DNA of 64,000 bases from a virus (IMGVR_UViG_3300037189_015081:1-64000), one strand, 5' to 3'. Shown: positions 53,704 to 61,048, numbered from the stretch's first letter. A program made the numbers and translations. Notes: generated by a model from the letters alone, not told the origin.

Positions 53704-54516
53704 TTAGTTTAAAACAATTGCCTTGGCAAACACGACACGTGACGCCATTTTTGACGCGCTAATAATCGCCAATGGTGCAGCAACACTTAGCATGGTACCG
53801 GCCCAGAGACGAGGTTCAGCCCAGTCAAAGTTCCAGTAGTTCAAGGTGTGGAACGCGTTGGCAACAACCGCTACCACGCCAAAGGCAAACATGCCAAGGA
53901 CCGCACCAAAGGTTTTCTCCTTGCGACCATTATCGTCAACACGTGACGCTAAAACAAGGTACGCGATAAGGAACAACAGGTACATCAACTCGATGAAGAA
54001 AAAGAACAACCCGCCCATCCAGGCTTGCGACAAGCCAACAAACTGGGCAACCGCGGTAATCCCGTTATATGAAACAATCGCCGATGAAACAAAGGCAAGT
54101 GAAATACCAGCAATCCATAACCAGAGAACAAGGCGCTGATCAATCTGCACCTTTGGTGCGCGACGCTCCTCCTGGTGTTGGTAACGACGCAACCTTTGCA
54201 AACGTGCCTCGTCACGAAGAAGATCGTGCTCCAATCGCGCGGGTTCATCAACACTGGTAGACGCAGACGGCGCCTGTACAGGGACCGGGATAGGAACCGT
54301 CACGGCGGCAGGTTCATACTCTGGAACCTGTTCCGTTGCGTCAGGTAACACGTCAACAAGCGGCACACGCTCCAGCGTCGCGATCTCATCAAGTGTTAGC
54401 ACAGGGACATCGGAAACCACCTGTGCCGGGAATGAGGCAGGTGGCGGGGCCGGGGCTGGTTCCGGTACCTGTGCTTGAGGGTCAAACCCAAAAGGGTCAA
54501 TTTGTCTTGCGTCCAT
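53704..54516 (-). CDS. DUF2637-like membrane protein
   Basis: 270 residues. Long Pro/Ala/Val-rich soluble N-terminus (1-85), a basic helix (L-R-R-Y-Q-H-Q-E-E-R-R), then four membrane segments from residue ~130 (I-A-G-I-S-L-A-F-V-S-S, F-F-F-F-I-E-L-M-Y-L-L-F, G-M-F-A-F-G-V-V-A-V-V, A-A-P-L-A-I-I). The spacing matches DUF2637 proteins of actinobacterial plasmids and phages. Expressed from a leaderless promoter. Role unknown, maybe superinfection exclusion or membrane remodelling. Confidence 0.72.
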   Translation of the reverse strand: MDARQIDPFGFDPQAQVPEPAPAPPPASFPAQVVSDVPVLTLDEIATLERVPLVDVLPDATEQVPEYEPAAVTVPIPVPVQAPSASTSVDEPARLEHDLLRDEARLQRLRRYQHQEERRAPKVQIDQRLVLWLWIAGISLAFVSSAIVSYNGITAVAQFVGLSQAWMGGLFFFFIELMYLLFLIAYLVLASRVDDNGRKEKTFGAVLGMFAFGVVAVVANAFHTLNYWNFDWAEPRLWAGTMLSVAAPLAIISASKMASRVVFAKAIVLN

Positions 54517-54523
54517 AGGTTTG

Positions 54524-54529
54524 ATTATA
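54524..54529 (-). promoter_or_regulatory. Leaderless -10 (TATAAT) for DUF2637 gene
   Basis: On the minus strand TATAAT ends seven bases before ATG 54516, with no ribosome binding site. Divergent from the box at 54564. Confidence 0.6.
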
Positions 54530-54563
54530 CCCTAAAACAGGATTAATGGATCACCAACTGTTA

Positions 54564-54569
54564 TACAAT
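54564..54569 (+). promoter_or_regulatory. Leaderless -10 (TACAAT) for small acidic gene
   Basis: TACAAT followed by six bases and ATG 54576. It decides the start against the in-frame ATG at 54546, which lies upstream of the promoter box. Confidence 0.55.
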
Positions 54570-54575
54570 CATTCC

Positions 54576-54764
54576 ATGGCGATAAGCAAAAACGACCTGA
54601 TCGAACACCTTGTAGAGGTGTTACTTGTCGACCATGGATACGACGATGACAATGAACTCGAATGGGACCCTGAGGACCCTGAAAGCCAGTATTCCATTAT
54701 CCGCGACGACGTGGAACTAATCATCGAGGTCCTTGAAAACATCGGGTTACTCAGCGAAAACTAG
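54576..54764 (+). CDS. Small acidic protein
   Basis: 62 residues. Two helices flanking a very acidic loop (D-D-D-N-E-L-E-W-D-P-E-D-P-E). Converges with the next gene, overlapping by four bases. Unknown function; acidic small phage proteins often mimic DNA or inhibit host proteins. Confidence 0.6.
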   Translation: MAISKNDLIEHLVEVLLVDHGYDDDNELEWDPEDPESQYSIIRDDVELIIEVLENIGLLSEN

Positions 54765-54988
54765 CGCTTAAGCAGCTTATCCGTTTCATCGACAATGTCG
54801 TCAATCAACGGTAGCAATCGCGCACTATACCTTGACCAGTGGTGACCACAAAACATCAAGGGCAGTTGTAGCGTTGCAATACTCACCATTACATACGCCT
54901 GTGCCCCGCAGGAATCACAGCGATCCGAGGCGGTGAGAATCTCAAACGCCTGATCCGGGTTGGCATTAGGTAGGGTGTCAGTGTCCAT
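54761..54988 (-). CDS. DUF7455-like small zinc protein
   Basis: 75 residues from ATG 54988. R-C-D-S-C-G-A-Q-A-Y-V and F-C-G-H-H-W are the paired zinc ligands of a small actinobacterial protein family (DUF7455). Role unknown. Start chosen because a -10 box sits seven bases upstream. Confidence 0.72.
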   Translation of the reverse strand: MDTDTLPNANPDQAFEILTASDRCDSCGAQAYVMVSIATLQLPLMFCGHHWSRYSARLLPLIDDIVDETDKLLKR

Positions 54989-54995
54989 TACAACA

Positions 54996-55001
54996 ATCAT
55001 A
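54996..55001 (-). promoter_or_regulatory. Leaderless -10 (TATGAT)
   Basis: Minus-strand TATGAT ends seven bases before ATG 54988, with no ribosome binding site. Confidence 0.5.
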
Positions 55002-55113
55002 CATAAAACAACCAATAGCGACTAGGCTAAACGCCAAAACTAGTGGCGCTCAGACACTCTCTAAGACACTTTCAACCCTGCGCCAGGGTAAATACATGCC
55101 GGAAAAACAGGCA

Positions 55114-55119
55114 TATAGT
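55114..55119 (+). promoter_or_regulatory. Leaderless -10 (TATAGT)
   Basis: TATAGT followed by six bases and ATG 55126; this favours that start over the in-frame ATG at 55096. Confidence 0.52.
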
Positions 55120-55125
55120 CAATAT

Positions 55126-55362
55126 ATGAGCACCCTGGTCAAACCCGATGAAGCAGTAAACACTGACACTGGTGACCATGACAAGTTCGCCCACTACGCG
55201 GAACGCGGCGAGGTCGTGCGCGCCTATATCGAAGGCATCCCGATCATCGCACTCTGCGGAAAAATATGGGTACCATTCGGTGACCCGACCAAGTACCCGG
55301 TATGCCAGACGTGTAAGGAAATAATGGATGCGCTATTCATCGGTGAAGGACATGAACAGTGA
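55126..55362 (+). CDS. DUF3039 protein
   Basis: 78 residues. D-H-D-K-F-A-H-Y, I-A-L-C-G-K-I-W-V-P and Y-P-V-C-Q-T-C-K-E-I are typical of DUF3039, a small zinc-binding actinobacterial family of unknown role. Its stop overlaps the next GTG start. Confidence 0.82.
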   Translation: MSTLVKPDEAVNTDTGDHDKFAHYAERGEVVRAYIEGIPIIALCGKIWVPFGDPTKYPVCQTCKEIMDALFIGEGHEQ

Positions 55363-55517
55363 TTAAATACGGTTACCAGTGCGAGCGACACCATATGATC
55401 TGGGAGGACGGTGAACACATCCCTGGAATGGAACTATCCTGCCCTAAATGTGGTGAACCAATGACACTGCTATACATGGTAAGTGAATACCAGCGGCAAG
55501 GTAAGGACAGGAACTAG
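55359..55517 (+). CDS. Small zinc-ribbon protein
   Basis: 52 residues from GTG 55359 (GTGA overlap with the previous stop, AAGGA upstream). Y-Q-C-E-R-H-H near the start and C-P-K-C-G near 28-32 form a likely zinc ribbon. Convergent with the next gene, overlapping by four bases. Confidence 0.62.
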   Translation: MIKYGYQCERHHMIWEDGEHIPGMELSCPKCGEPMTLLYMVSEYQRQGKDRN

Positions 55518-55771
55518 TCCTCGTCGTCATCCCATTCAATGCCGTCATCGTCATCATCGGAAGACACGGAAATACCCACGCCGCCTTCCATGAAAAAATA
55601 ACTGGTCAACCGTAAAGCCTGCTGCTCAGAAAAACCAGCCGACATGAACGTGATAAACAGTTCATGCATATAGAGCGCGTCCATTTGCAAGGACGTCAAT
55701 GAGCTGCTCGTGAGTTCCTCGAGACTCTCAGTTTCACTGATCTCGGGTTCTTCAAACTCTTCACTATCCAA
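55514..55771 (-). CDS. Small acidic protein
   Basis: 85 residues if it starts at the TTG at 55771, which has AGGAGG eight bases upstream; a GTG at 55795 after a TATTGT box is another option. Acidic at both ends (E-E-F-E-E-P-E, D-D-D-D-D-G-I-E-W-D-D-D-E-D) around a helical middle (M-H-E-L-F-I-T-F-M-S-A-G-F-S-E-Q-Q). DNA-mimic-like composition. Function unknown. Confidence 0.58.
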   Translation of the reverse strand: MDSEEFEEPEISETESLEELTSSSLTSLQMDALYMHELFITFMSAGFSEQQALRLTSYFFMEGGVGISVSSDDDDDGIEWDDDED

Positions 55772-55859
55772 AGAGAGCACCTCCTGCAGGTTCACATACA
55801 ACAATACCGTGGGTACAACCTGGTTGAGCTTGATGACGCGCGCCTTTTAAATAACATAA

Positions 55860-55886
55860 ACCCGCGAGGTAAACACCTACACGGGT
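55860..55886 (-). terminator. Leftward terminator-like hairpin
   Basis: ACCCG and CGGGT arms with an inner AGGT/ACCT pair, followed on the minus strand by a T-rich TTTATGTTATTT. It lies just after the small HTH gene and probably ends the long leftward operon. The same ACCCG/CGGGT arms occur in a hairpin at 57419. Confidence 0.55.
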
Positions 55887-55905
55887 CTATATTAGTGCTT
55901 TGAGA

Positions 55906-56154
55906 CTAGTCCGAAACCTTACCCTCAGCGCGAAGTTTAGCCATGATCTGCTCACCGAGCGCAAGCATCTCCTGCGTAAACGCGTCACCGTCATCGATAC
56001 GCGAACGACGAACCGTGTGACCACCAGGCGCGTACCTGAGAGCGGTATCGCGGGAAACACCCAGATACTCCGCGATCCGGTCGTGCGACCAGCCATTCGC
56101 ACGCAATGAGCGCATCTCGCGAATCATTCTTTCGGTAACCTTTACATACTTCAA
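55906..56154 (-). CDS. HTH DNA-binding protein
   Basis: 82 residues from TTG 56154 with AGGAGG seven bases upstream. M-R-S-L-R-A-N-G-W-S-H-D-R-I-A-E-Y-L-G-V-S-R-D-T (read as two helices with a turn) is a clear helix-turn-helix. Coupled to the upstream gene. Candidate regulator of the control region at 59.4 kb. Confidence 0.78.
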   Translation of the reverse strand: MKYVKVTERMIREMRSLRANGWSHDRIAEYLGVSRDTALRYAPGGHTVRRSRIDDGDAFTQEMLALGEQIMAKLRAEGKVSD

Positions 56155-56438
56155 AGTGAAGCCTCCTCGATACTTACGACCCTCGTGGTCCAGCGAAACG
56201 TTGTAATCTCTGGGTCAATCGCGATAGCACTCGACGATATACCCATAAGTTGATCAACGGAACAATCAATGGCGATGAAATCAAACCAGTCATGATCCCC
56301 GCGAAGAGTAGACGCGTCAACGGCTCCAGGGAACCGTATCGCCCGGTAACTGTCAAGGTCAATGATGTATGTGCTACTCATGGTTGTCACCTTGTACTTA
56401 CCAGTCAGGCGATCATTCAATGTCGTAATGTCACTCAC
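56151..56438 (-). CDS. Hypothetical protein
   Basis: 95 residues from a GTG overlapping the previous stop (GTGA). Beta-rich (Y-I-I-D-L-D-S-Y, F-D-F-I-A-I-D, T-F-R-W-T-T-R-V-V-S-I). No motif recognised. Confidence 0.58.
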   Translation of the reverse strand: MSDITTLNDRLTGKYKVTTMSSTYIIDLDSYRAIRFPGAVDASTLRGDHDWFDFIAIDCSVDQLMGISSSAIAIDPEITTFRWTTRVVSIEEASL

Positions 56439-56632
56439 TGAGAGTCTCCCTTAATAAGCGCAAGAGCAAAACAGGCCGCGCAATCATCAATGTACATTTT
56501 CTTATCCCCTTGATGTTGCGCCGTGAACTCGCTATGCTCAGAATCAAGCAGCGCGATAATACGCTCACGTTCCATCCACTCACCAGTAGCAATCCCGAGC
56601 TGGTACGCGTCCTCGACGCTATCCCCTGTCAC
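56435..56632 (-). CDS. Small helical protein
   Basis: 65 residues, GTG start overlapping the previous stop. W-M-E-R-E-R-I-I-A-L-L-D and a C-A-A-C pair near the end. Function unknown. A related start (W/H-E-R-E-R-V/I, then L-L-D) occurs in the 57245 gene, so the two may be distant relatives. Confidence 0.56.
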   Translation of the reverse strand: MTGDSVEDAYQLGIATGEWMERERIIALLDSEHSEFTAQHQGDKKMYIDDCAACFALALIKGDSQ

Positions 56633-57027
56633 TTCTCCATCCCGTACTTTGAATGATCAATCGAAAGATCAATACCCGCCAGGCGAAGCTCATTGATAAT
56701 CGCGTCAATGTTCCACTTAATCGCGTCACGCTGAACAGGCAGCATCAACCCGTAAAACTCTGGTTCACCAAACAACTCTTCAAGAACCCGGATCTCATAT
56801 TCCCCGGTTTTCTTATCGATCAAAAGATTAAAGGTAATGTCCTTACCAACAGACCTGGACAAATACCAGTGTGTACCTCGCTGGTCAATAAACCCGAGAT
56901 TGCGCATCTTATCCACTACCGGAGAATGCTTCTGTTGCTCAGCGTTCTCCCTTGTTTTCGCAAAAACACGAACCACGACGTATACGAGAAGTATACCAAT
57001 CGCTACAAAAATCATTTTCAGTCTCAC
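56629..57027 (-). CDS. Membrane-anchored hypothetical protein
   Basis: 132 residues, GTG start coupled to the upstream gene. One N-terminal membrane segment (M-I-F-V-A-I-G-I-L-L-V-Y-V-V-V-R-V-F), then a soluble domain of mixed strands and helices. No family recognised. Confidence 0.6.
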   Translation of the reverse strand: MRLKMIFVAIGILLVYVVVRVFAKTRENAEQQKHSPVVDKMRNLGFIDQRGTHWYLSRSVGKDITFNLLIDKKTGEYEIRVLEELFGEPEFYGLMLPVQRDAIKWNIDAIINELRLAGIDLSIDHSKYGMEK

Positions 57028-57248
57028 TTAAACAGGTTACCCGGTACTCGGCTACCAGTGTTCACAATCTCGATGACACGAGAAAGACTAACAAGAAGCC
57101 ATTGCGCGTTTTCAAGCTCGAGTTCCTGTGCGTACTCGTCATTTAAATCCCGTACAATACGGTCACGCTCAAGCGCAACAGCGTCACAGGCGGGGCAGGT
57201 GTCCTCTTCCGAAAAGAAAACATTGTGTTTCTCGCAACTAGGATTCAC
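57024..57248 (-). CDS. Small zinc-binding protein
   Basis: 74 residues, GTG start in a GTGA overlap. C-x-x-H near the start and C-P-A-C at about 18-21 make a zinc site, then a long helix (E-L-E-L-E-N-A-Q-W-L-L-V-S-L-S). Confidence 0.6.
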   Translation of the reverse strand: MNPSCEKHNVFFSEEDTCPACDAVALERDRIVRDLNDEYAQELELENAQWLLVSLSRVIEIVNTGSRVPGNLFK

Positions 57249-57388
57249 TTTGGGTCGCCACCAATACGATCCTTGAGCGCGCTCTTCTCGTCATCGGTCA
57301 ACCATTTAACAGCGTCAAGTATTCGTAAAACACGTTCGCGTTCATGTTGAATACCCTGGCGGTATGCCCTTGTGTTCTTGTTCTCCAC
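57245..57388 (-). CDS. Small helical protein
   Basis: 47 residues from GTG 57388 with AGAGGTG upstream; its TGA overlaps the next GTG. Y-R-Q-G-I-Q-H-E-R-E-R-V-L-R-I-L-D-A-V-K is a charged helix. Unknown function. Confidence 0.58.
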   Translation of the reverse strand: MENKNTRAYRQGIQHERERVLRILDAVKWLTDDEKSALKDRIGGDPK

Positions 57389-57418
57389 CTTACACCTCTT
57401 CTCCTTGGATCAATGTTT

Positions 57419-57433
57419 ACCCGTTACGCGGGT
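57419..57433 (-). terminator. Small intergenic hairpin
   Basis: ACCCG and CGGGT with a five-base loop, between two leftward genes. No clear T-run. Possibly partial termination or mRNA processing. Confidence 0.3.
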
Positions 57434-57446
57434 GCGCAAAGGGAAC

Positions 57447-57719
57447 CTAGTCATCACCCTGTCGACGTGACAGGAGCAACATTGCGTGTTTAAACCCTGC
57501 CTCAAATGAAACCTTGTCAACGTTCAAAGGGAGACAGTTATCGTCGTGCACATGCGCCTCGGTTTCCTCGAGAATATCGAGACCACGTAGACGACCGCGA
57601 ACAACACCCTGGTAGTGCGCGTAGTGTAATACCTCGTTAAACACGCTCTCAAGGAGTTCACGATGCGACCGGTCCAGGTTCTTAAACTTGAAACCGTACC
57701 TGTTCTTTTTCTTTGTCAC
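57447..57719 (-). CDS. Hypothetical helical protein
   Basis: 90 residues from GTG 57719, overlapping the upstream stop. Basic start (T-K-K-K-N-R-Y-G-F-K-F-K) and helices with V-F-N-E-V-L-H-Y-A-H-Y-Q. No motif. Confidence 0.57.
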   Translation of the reverse strand: MTKKKNRYGFKFKNLDRSHRELLESVFNEVLHYAHYQGVVRGRLRGLDILEETEAHVHDDNCLPLNVDKVSFEAGFKHAMLLLSRRQGDD

Positions 57720-58021
57720 TGGGTACCTGCCAGTTTTCGTTCAACGTACTCGATACCACGCTGATGAGCGGCAAGGGCGTCATCGAGTGTGTGGGTGCGC
57801 TCAACCCAGTCGTCCTGGAAATCACTGTCGGGTGGGAAAACCATTGTCTCAAAGATCAATGGTTTCTTATGCTTACCCCAGTCGTCGATACCAAGCCAGA
57901 CCGTTGAGACAAACCAGCCGTCGATCTTCTTGGATGCAACATGGCGATACTCCTGGTCACTGAACAACTCAAGGAGCTTTTCCCGGGTAATCGGTTTACC
58001 TGTTTTGTCGAAGTACTTCAC
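57716..58021 (-). CDS. Hypothetical protein
   Basis: 101 residues from GTG 58021. K-Y-F-D-K-T-G-K-P-I-T start, W-F-V-S-T-V-W-L-G-I-D-D strand region and helical end (A-A-H-Q-R-G-I-E-Y-V-E). A layout seen in many actinophage small genes without known role. Confidence 0.6.
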   Translation of the reverse strand: MKYFDKTGKPITREKLLELFSDQEYRHVASKKIDGWFVSTVWLGIDDWGKHKKPLIFETMVFPPDSDFQDDWVERTHTLDDALAAHQRGIEYVERKLAGTQ

Positions 58022-58042
58022 TGCGTCACTGCCTTTCCTATG

Positions 58043-58501
58043 CTACGCGTTTGCCCGAATAGCTGCGCGCTGTACACCGAAATAGAGAGGTTGCGATGAG
58101 GACAGGCCGAGACCCTTCGCGATCTTTGCAAGGGAAACACCGTTCTCATACTCGAGTGCGAGCTGGTCGTGGTACGCCTCTGGTCCTTGAAGCTTTGCCT
58201 CGCGAATACGCTCAATGGCGAGCTCGGTTTCCTCCGGGGTTGCACGTGAACGTGAACGATTTGGCAGGGCGGGTAGTTCACTTGTCATAACGCGCCGACG
58301 CAACCCAGCGTATGTTACGCCGAGTTCCTTTGCCATGGCGACAAGGCTACCACCCTTATCCGTGTATTCAACGAGAAGTCGAGTGTATTCGCGGCTGGCC
58401 TCATGCTCGGGTGTTACATGCGTACGTGAACCATACGCCCGTTTTGCGAGTGGGAGAAGACGCTCAAGCTGCGCGCCATACTCGCTAACAAGGTCAGTCA
58501 T
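58043..58501 (-). CDS. HTH protein with two DNA-binding-type segments
   Basis: 152 residues from ATG 58501. L-V-A-M-A-K-E-L-G-V-T-Y-A-G-L-R-R-R-V and, near the end, S-L-A-K-I-A-K-G-L-G-L-S-S are two helix-turn-helix-like units separated by a charged helix. Probably an early regulator, reading leftwards from the control region. Confidence 0.72.
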   Translation of the reverse strand: MTDLVSEYGAQLERLLPLAKRAYGSRTHVTPEHEASREYTRLLVEYTDKGGSLVAMAKELGVTYAGLRRRVMTSELPALPNRSRSRATPEETELAIERIREAKLQGPEAYHDQLALEYENGVSLAKIAKGLGLSSSQPLYFGVQRAAIRANA

Positions 58502-58525
58502 TGTGTTGTTGTTCCTTTCAGTTGC

Positions 58526-58825
58526 CTAGTCGACGAGAATGTCAACAAGGATTTTCAGTGTTTTTACAGAGAATAGTTGCACCGTGACAAGTGCGCGTAA
58601 CGCGGTTTCGATCGAGGATATAAAGGTACCAGTTACCTTGTGGTTGACCGGGTCCTCAAGAGTGAACACACCGGTTGCGCCCCTAGCGGCGCTTGATGGT
58701 TCAAATGTTAGTGAACCAAGGTCAACACCGGCGCATGGTAGCGATAACCCGTCAATGGCGAGTGATATTGCCTGTTGGGCTATTTCCTCGTCGACACCGG
58801 TAACGGTGACGTGTACAGTGTACAA
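58526..58825 (-). CDS. Hypothetical beta-alpha protein
   Basis: 99 residues from TTG 58825, chosen for the AAAGGAGA seven bases upstream (the longer reading from 58867 has none). Y-T-V-H-V-T-V-T-G-V start and alternating strands and helices. Unknown function. Confidence 0.56.
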   Translation of the reverse strand: MYTVHVTVTGVDEEIAQQAISLAIDGLSLPCAGVDLGSLTFEPSSAARGATGVFTLEDPVNHKVTGTFISSIETALRALVTVQLFSVKTLKILVDILVD

Positions 58826-58872
58826 GGGTGTCTCCTTTGTAATTGTCCTTACGTGATCCCCCTGCAAAAACC

Positions 58873-58904
58873 ATTATATACGTGGTTTATGCTTTTTGGT
58901 ACAA
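58873..58904 (-). promoter_or_regulatory. Leftward promoter
   Basis: Minus-strand TTGTAC (58899-58904) and TATATAAT (58873-58880), spaced 18-20 bases, 48 bases upstream of the TTG start at 58825. One of few sites here with a plausible -35. Confidence 0.45.
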
Positions 58905-59186
58905 CTACCGGTACCTGTCGTCATCCTCGTCACGGTCATGAAGCGGGTCAGGGTCCATGAATGGTCCAACATCGCGCCAAGCGATCTCGCGGGTGCGCAG
59001 CGTAAGCTCCTGTGCCGCGGCGGTAATGTCCTCTGAAAGGAGCATCAGGTCAACCCGGTCATCAACGGTTTCAGGGTCGTTGACGCGTTCATTGAGTACA
59101 TTGAGCGTGTTGAGTACCGTGCGCATTGCGCGCATGGTGCGTTCAGTGCGCACTTCTCGGTCCATGTCCATGTGTACATCGTACAT
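58905..59186 (-). CDS. Hypothetical helical protein, first of leftward chain
   Basis: 93 residues from ATG 59186. A longer frame runs to 59438 but would span the 9-bp tandem repeats and a GTACTAAGC site, so it is less likely. R-T-E-R-T-M-R-A-M-R-T-V-L-N and acidic end (D-P-D-P-L-H-D-R-D-E-D-D-D). Function not recognised; no clear ribosome binding site. Confidence 0.5.
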   Translation of the reverse strand: MYDVHMDMDREVRTERTMRAMRTVLNTLNVLNERVNDPETVDDRVDLMLLSEDITAAAQELTLRTREIAWRDVGPFMDPDPLHDRDEDDDRYR

Positions 59187-59213
59187 TGCGGTGTAGAAAC
59201 CGAGTGGTCTTTT

Positions 59214-59249
59214 CTTGCGTATCTTGCGTATCTTGCGTATCTTGCGTTT
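59214..59249. repeat. Tandem 9-bp repeats (iteron-like)
   Basis: CTTGCGTAT three times without a gap (59214, 59223, 59232) and CTTGCGTTT (59241), with degenerate CTTGCGTGT and CCTGCG copies downstream to about 59293. They lie at the G-rich side of a gene-free region that turns AT-rich, as in iteron-type origins. Confidence 0.6.
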
Positions 59250-59406
59250 TGTCCGGCGTTCTGTCTTGCGTGTATCCTGCGCGTATCCTGCGTTTAGGCG
59301 CCGGGCGGGCACCCTGGAACACGGCGCGGCGGGGTGTGAAACTCTGGCGGGCAGGCTAAAAGCGGAGGCGGCGGAGGGAGAAAAGGGGAGAGTTTTTTGA
59401 CAAAAA

Positions 59407-59551
59407 CGCTTAGTACCTGAAAGGTCATGCGAAAACACGGCGGGTCAGTACTAAGCGAAAAAGAGGGAGACGAAGAGAAAAAACGCTTAGTATCAAGGGC
59501 AAGGGTACTAAGAAAGAAGAGTGAAGAAAAAACAGTTTAGGCGCTTAGTAC
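59407..59551. repeat. Five CGCTTAGTAC / GTACTAAGC sites, alternating orientation
   Basis: CGCTTAGTACC (59407-59417, plus), GTACTAAGCG (59448-59457, minus), CGCTTAGTATC (59484-59494, plus), GGTACTAAG (59504-59512, minus) and CGCTTAGTAC (59542-59551, plus). Each is next to an A-rich stretch. A further copy stands alone at 12524. This gene-free region (59187-59731) separates leftward and rightward genes, so these are probably operators or origin binding sites. Confidence 0.65.
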
Positions 59552-59602
59552 TATAAAAAAACTATACATGAATAGCTGAATACTGGATTATTTCTAGTTT
59601 AC

Positions 59603-59657
59603 GTGTATACACCTAGGCAGGGGCCCTTAACTAAAAATAGTTCAGTATCCAACTATT
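59603..59657. repeat. Palindromes in AT-rich control region
   Basis: GTGTATACAC (59603-59612) is a perfect palindrome, directly followed by CCTAGG and GGGCCC. AATAGTT (59636-59642) and AACTATT (59651-59657) form an inverted repeat around eight bases. Candidate regulator binding sites before the gene at 59732. TATAGT (59684) and TATAAA (59709) are -10-like. Confidence 0.45.
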
Positions 59658-59731
59658 GTGTATTTTAGGTATCTTTTTGTTCGTATAGTCTCAGCTTTCC
59701 TGTTACAGTATAAACAACCGAAAGGAACACC

Positions 59732-60187
59732 ATGACGCAAAACAACCCATTCTCAGCATTCGACTTCACACTCGAGGAAGCGCTCAAGATCGACGCTGAA
59801 CTCACATCACGCAAACCAAGAGACGGACGCATCTGCAGCTGCGGTCACGCCGCTGCGCGACATGACGTCACAAGCGGAGTCGTCTACTGCAAACCATCAA
59901 GACTCGAATGTAACTGCCGCGCACTAAAGGTAGTACTCGAATCAGATGACGTACGACCCTTCCTGAGAAAAACCGAGGGCGCAGGTGCACTACACGCACT
60001 CGGTCGAGGAACAGCGGCAGCACTCAAAAAAGGTATCCACTTTGAGTGGGTCATTGAGCCAGTATGCGAACGCTGCAAAACACCAGGACCAATCAGCCCG
60101 GTACCAGTAACCAAAAACGGTATCGCCGCTCGCGAGGATACCGGGTACAATGTGCTACTCTGCGCAACGTGCAGAACAGAGGTCTAA
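59732..60187 (+). CDS. Hypothetical protein with two zinc sites
   Basis: 151 residues with AAAGGAAC before the ATG. C-S-C-G-H near 35, C-x-x-x-x-x-x-C-x-C (E-C-N-C) near 60, then C-E-R-C near 114 and C-A-T-C near 144. The first gene rightward of the control region, so likely expressed early. Function unknown. Confidence 0.68.
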   Translation: MTQNNPFSAFDFTLEEALKIDAELTSRKPRDGRICSCGHAAARHDVTSGVVYCKPSRLECNCRALKVVLESDDVRPFLRKTEGAGALHALGRGTAAALKKGIHFEWVIEPVCERCKTPGPISPVPVTKNGIAAREDTGYNVLLCATCRTEV

Positions 60188-60405
60188 TGGTACATGAGAT
60201 AAGAAAAATCCGTGACGGGTTATCCGCGTGCCCATGGTGGGTAAAAATCGTTGTCGCGCTCGGTATCCTGTACCTGCTAAACCCGATCGACCTGATCCCA
60301 GACTTCATACCAGTAATCGGAGTAATGGACGACGTCGCACTCGTCCTGGTACTCTCAAACCTAGTGAGGAAATATGCTGACACCAAAGATGCAACAAAAC
60401 TTTGA
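60187..60405 (+). CDS. DUF1232 (YkvA-like) membrane protein
   Basis: 72 residues from ATG 60187 (TAATG overlap). Y-L-L-N-P-I-D-L-I-P-D-F-I-P-V-I-G-V-M-D-D is the DUF1232 signature, with flanking hydrophobic helix. Function of the family is not known. It overlaps the next gene by 32 bases. Confidence 0.85.
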   Translation: MVHEIRKIRDGLSACPWWVKIVVALGILYLLNPIDLIPDFIPVIGVMDDVALVLVLSNLVRKYADTKDATKL

Positions 60406-61048
60406 CGTGCTAATCGCAACACCAGGAAGAATGCTGCACGCCGAATACGTGCAGTCCCTTGTCGAAACCTGTGCAGCACTCGACCAGCAACACATCACAT
60501 ACAAGTTCCTGAACAAATACTCGAGCCTTGTTGCGTCCGCTCGTGAACTCACAATCCTGGACTCGTACTCACATGAGTACGGACGGGTCAATGAGGTTGC
60601 GTCCGGGAAATACAAGTACAAGAAGATCATGTGGATCGACTCGGATATCTCATGGGAACCGCACGAGTTTCTGAGACTCTACCAGAGCGACAAGGACATC
60701 ATCGGTGGACTCTATCAGACGGGTCCAGACGGAACGGTCGCCGTGTCAATGAACGACAAAAACGGGAACCCGAGATTTGTGAACAAGAGCGAGTTCATCC
60801 TTGACGCTGAACCGATCAAGGTAGACGGGTTAGGTTTCGGCTTCCTGTGTGTCGGTGCAGGTGTCTTTGAAAAGATGCAGCGACCATGGTTCAAGACGAG
60901 AACAATGCAGTGGCCGGACGTTCCATACGAGACTGATATGGGTGAGGACTACTCCTGGTGTGTTGGCGCCAAGGATGCTGGTTTCGATATTTGGCTCGAC
61001 CCGCTTGTGAATGTTGAGCACCACAAGGAAACCATCTACATGATATAA
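60374..61048 (+). CDS. GT-A-type glycosyltransferase
   Basis: 224 residues. I-M-W-I-D-S-D-I-S-W near 88-97 gives the DxD motif, followed by G-G-L-Y and a late E-D-Y-S-W-C segment, like Anp1-type and phage family 2-related enzymes. Substrate unknown. Among early-type genes, it could act on DNA, host targets or phage proteins. Confidence 0.72.
   Translation: MLTPKMQQNFDVLIATPGRMLHAEYVQSLVETCAALDQQHITYKFLNKYSSLVASARELTILDSYSHEYGRVNEVASGKYKYKKIMWIDSDISWEPHEFLRLYQSDKDIIGGLYQTGPDGTVAVSMNDKNGNPRFVNKSEFILDAEPIKVDGLGFGFLCVGAGVFEKMQRPWFKTRTMQWPDVPYETDMGEDYSWCVGAKDAGFDIWLDPLVNVEHHKETIYMI

Noticed and set aside
58905-59438. Full 177-codon leftward gene starting at 59438
   Set aside because: The first 84 codons cross the tandem repeats and a GTACTAAGC site and have odd composition; the ATG at 59186 is more reasonable.
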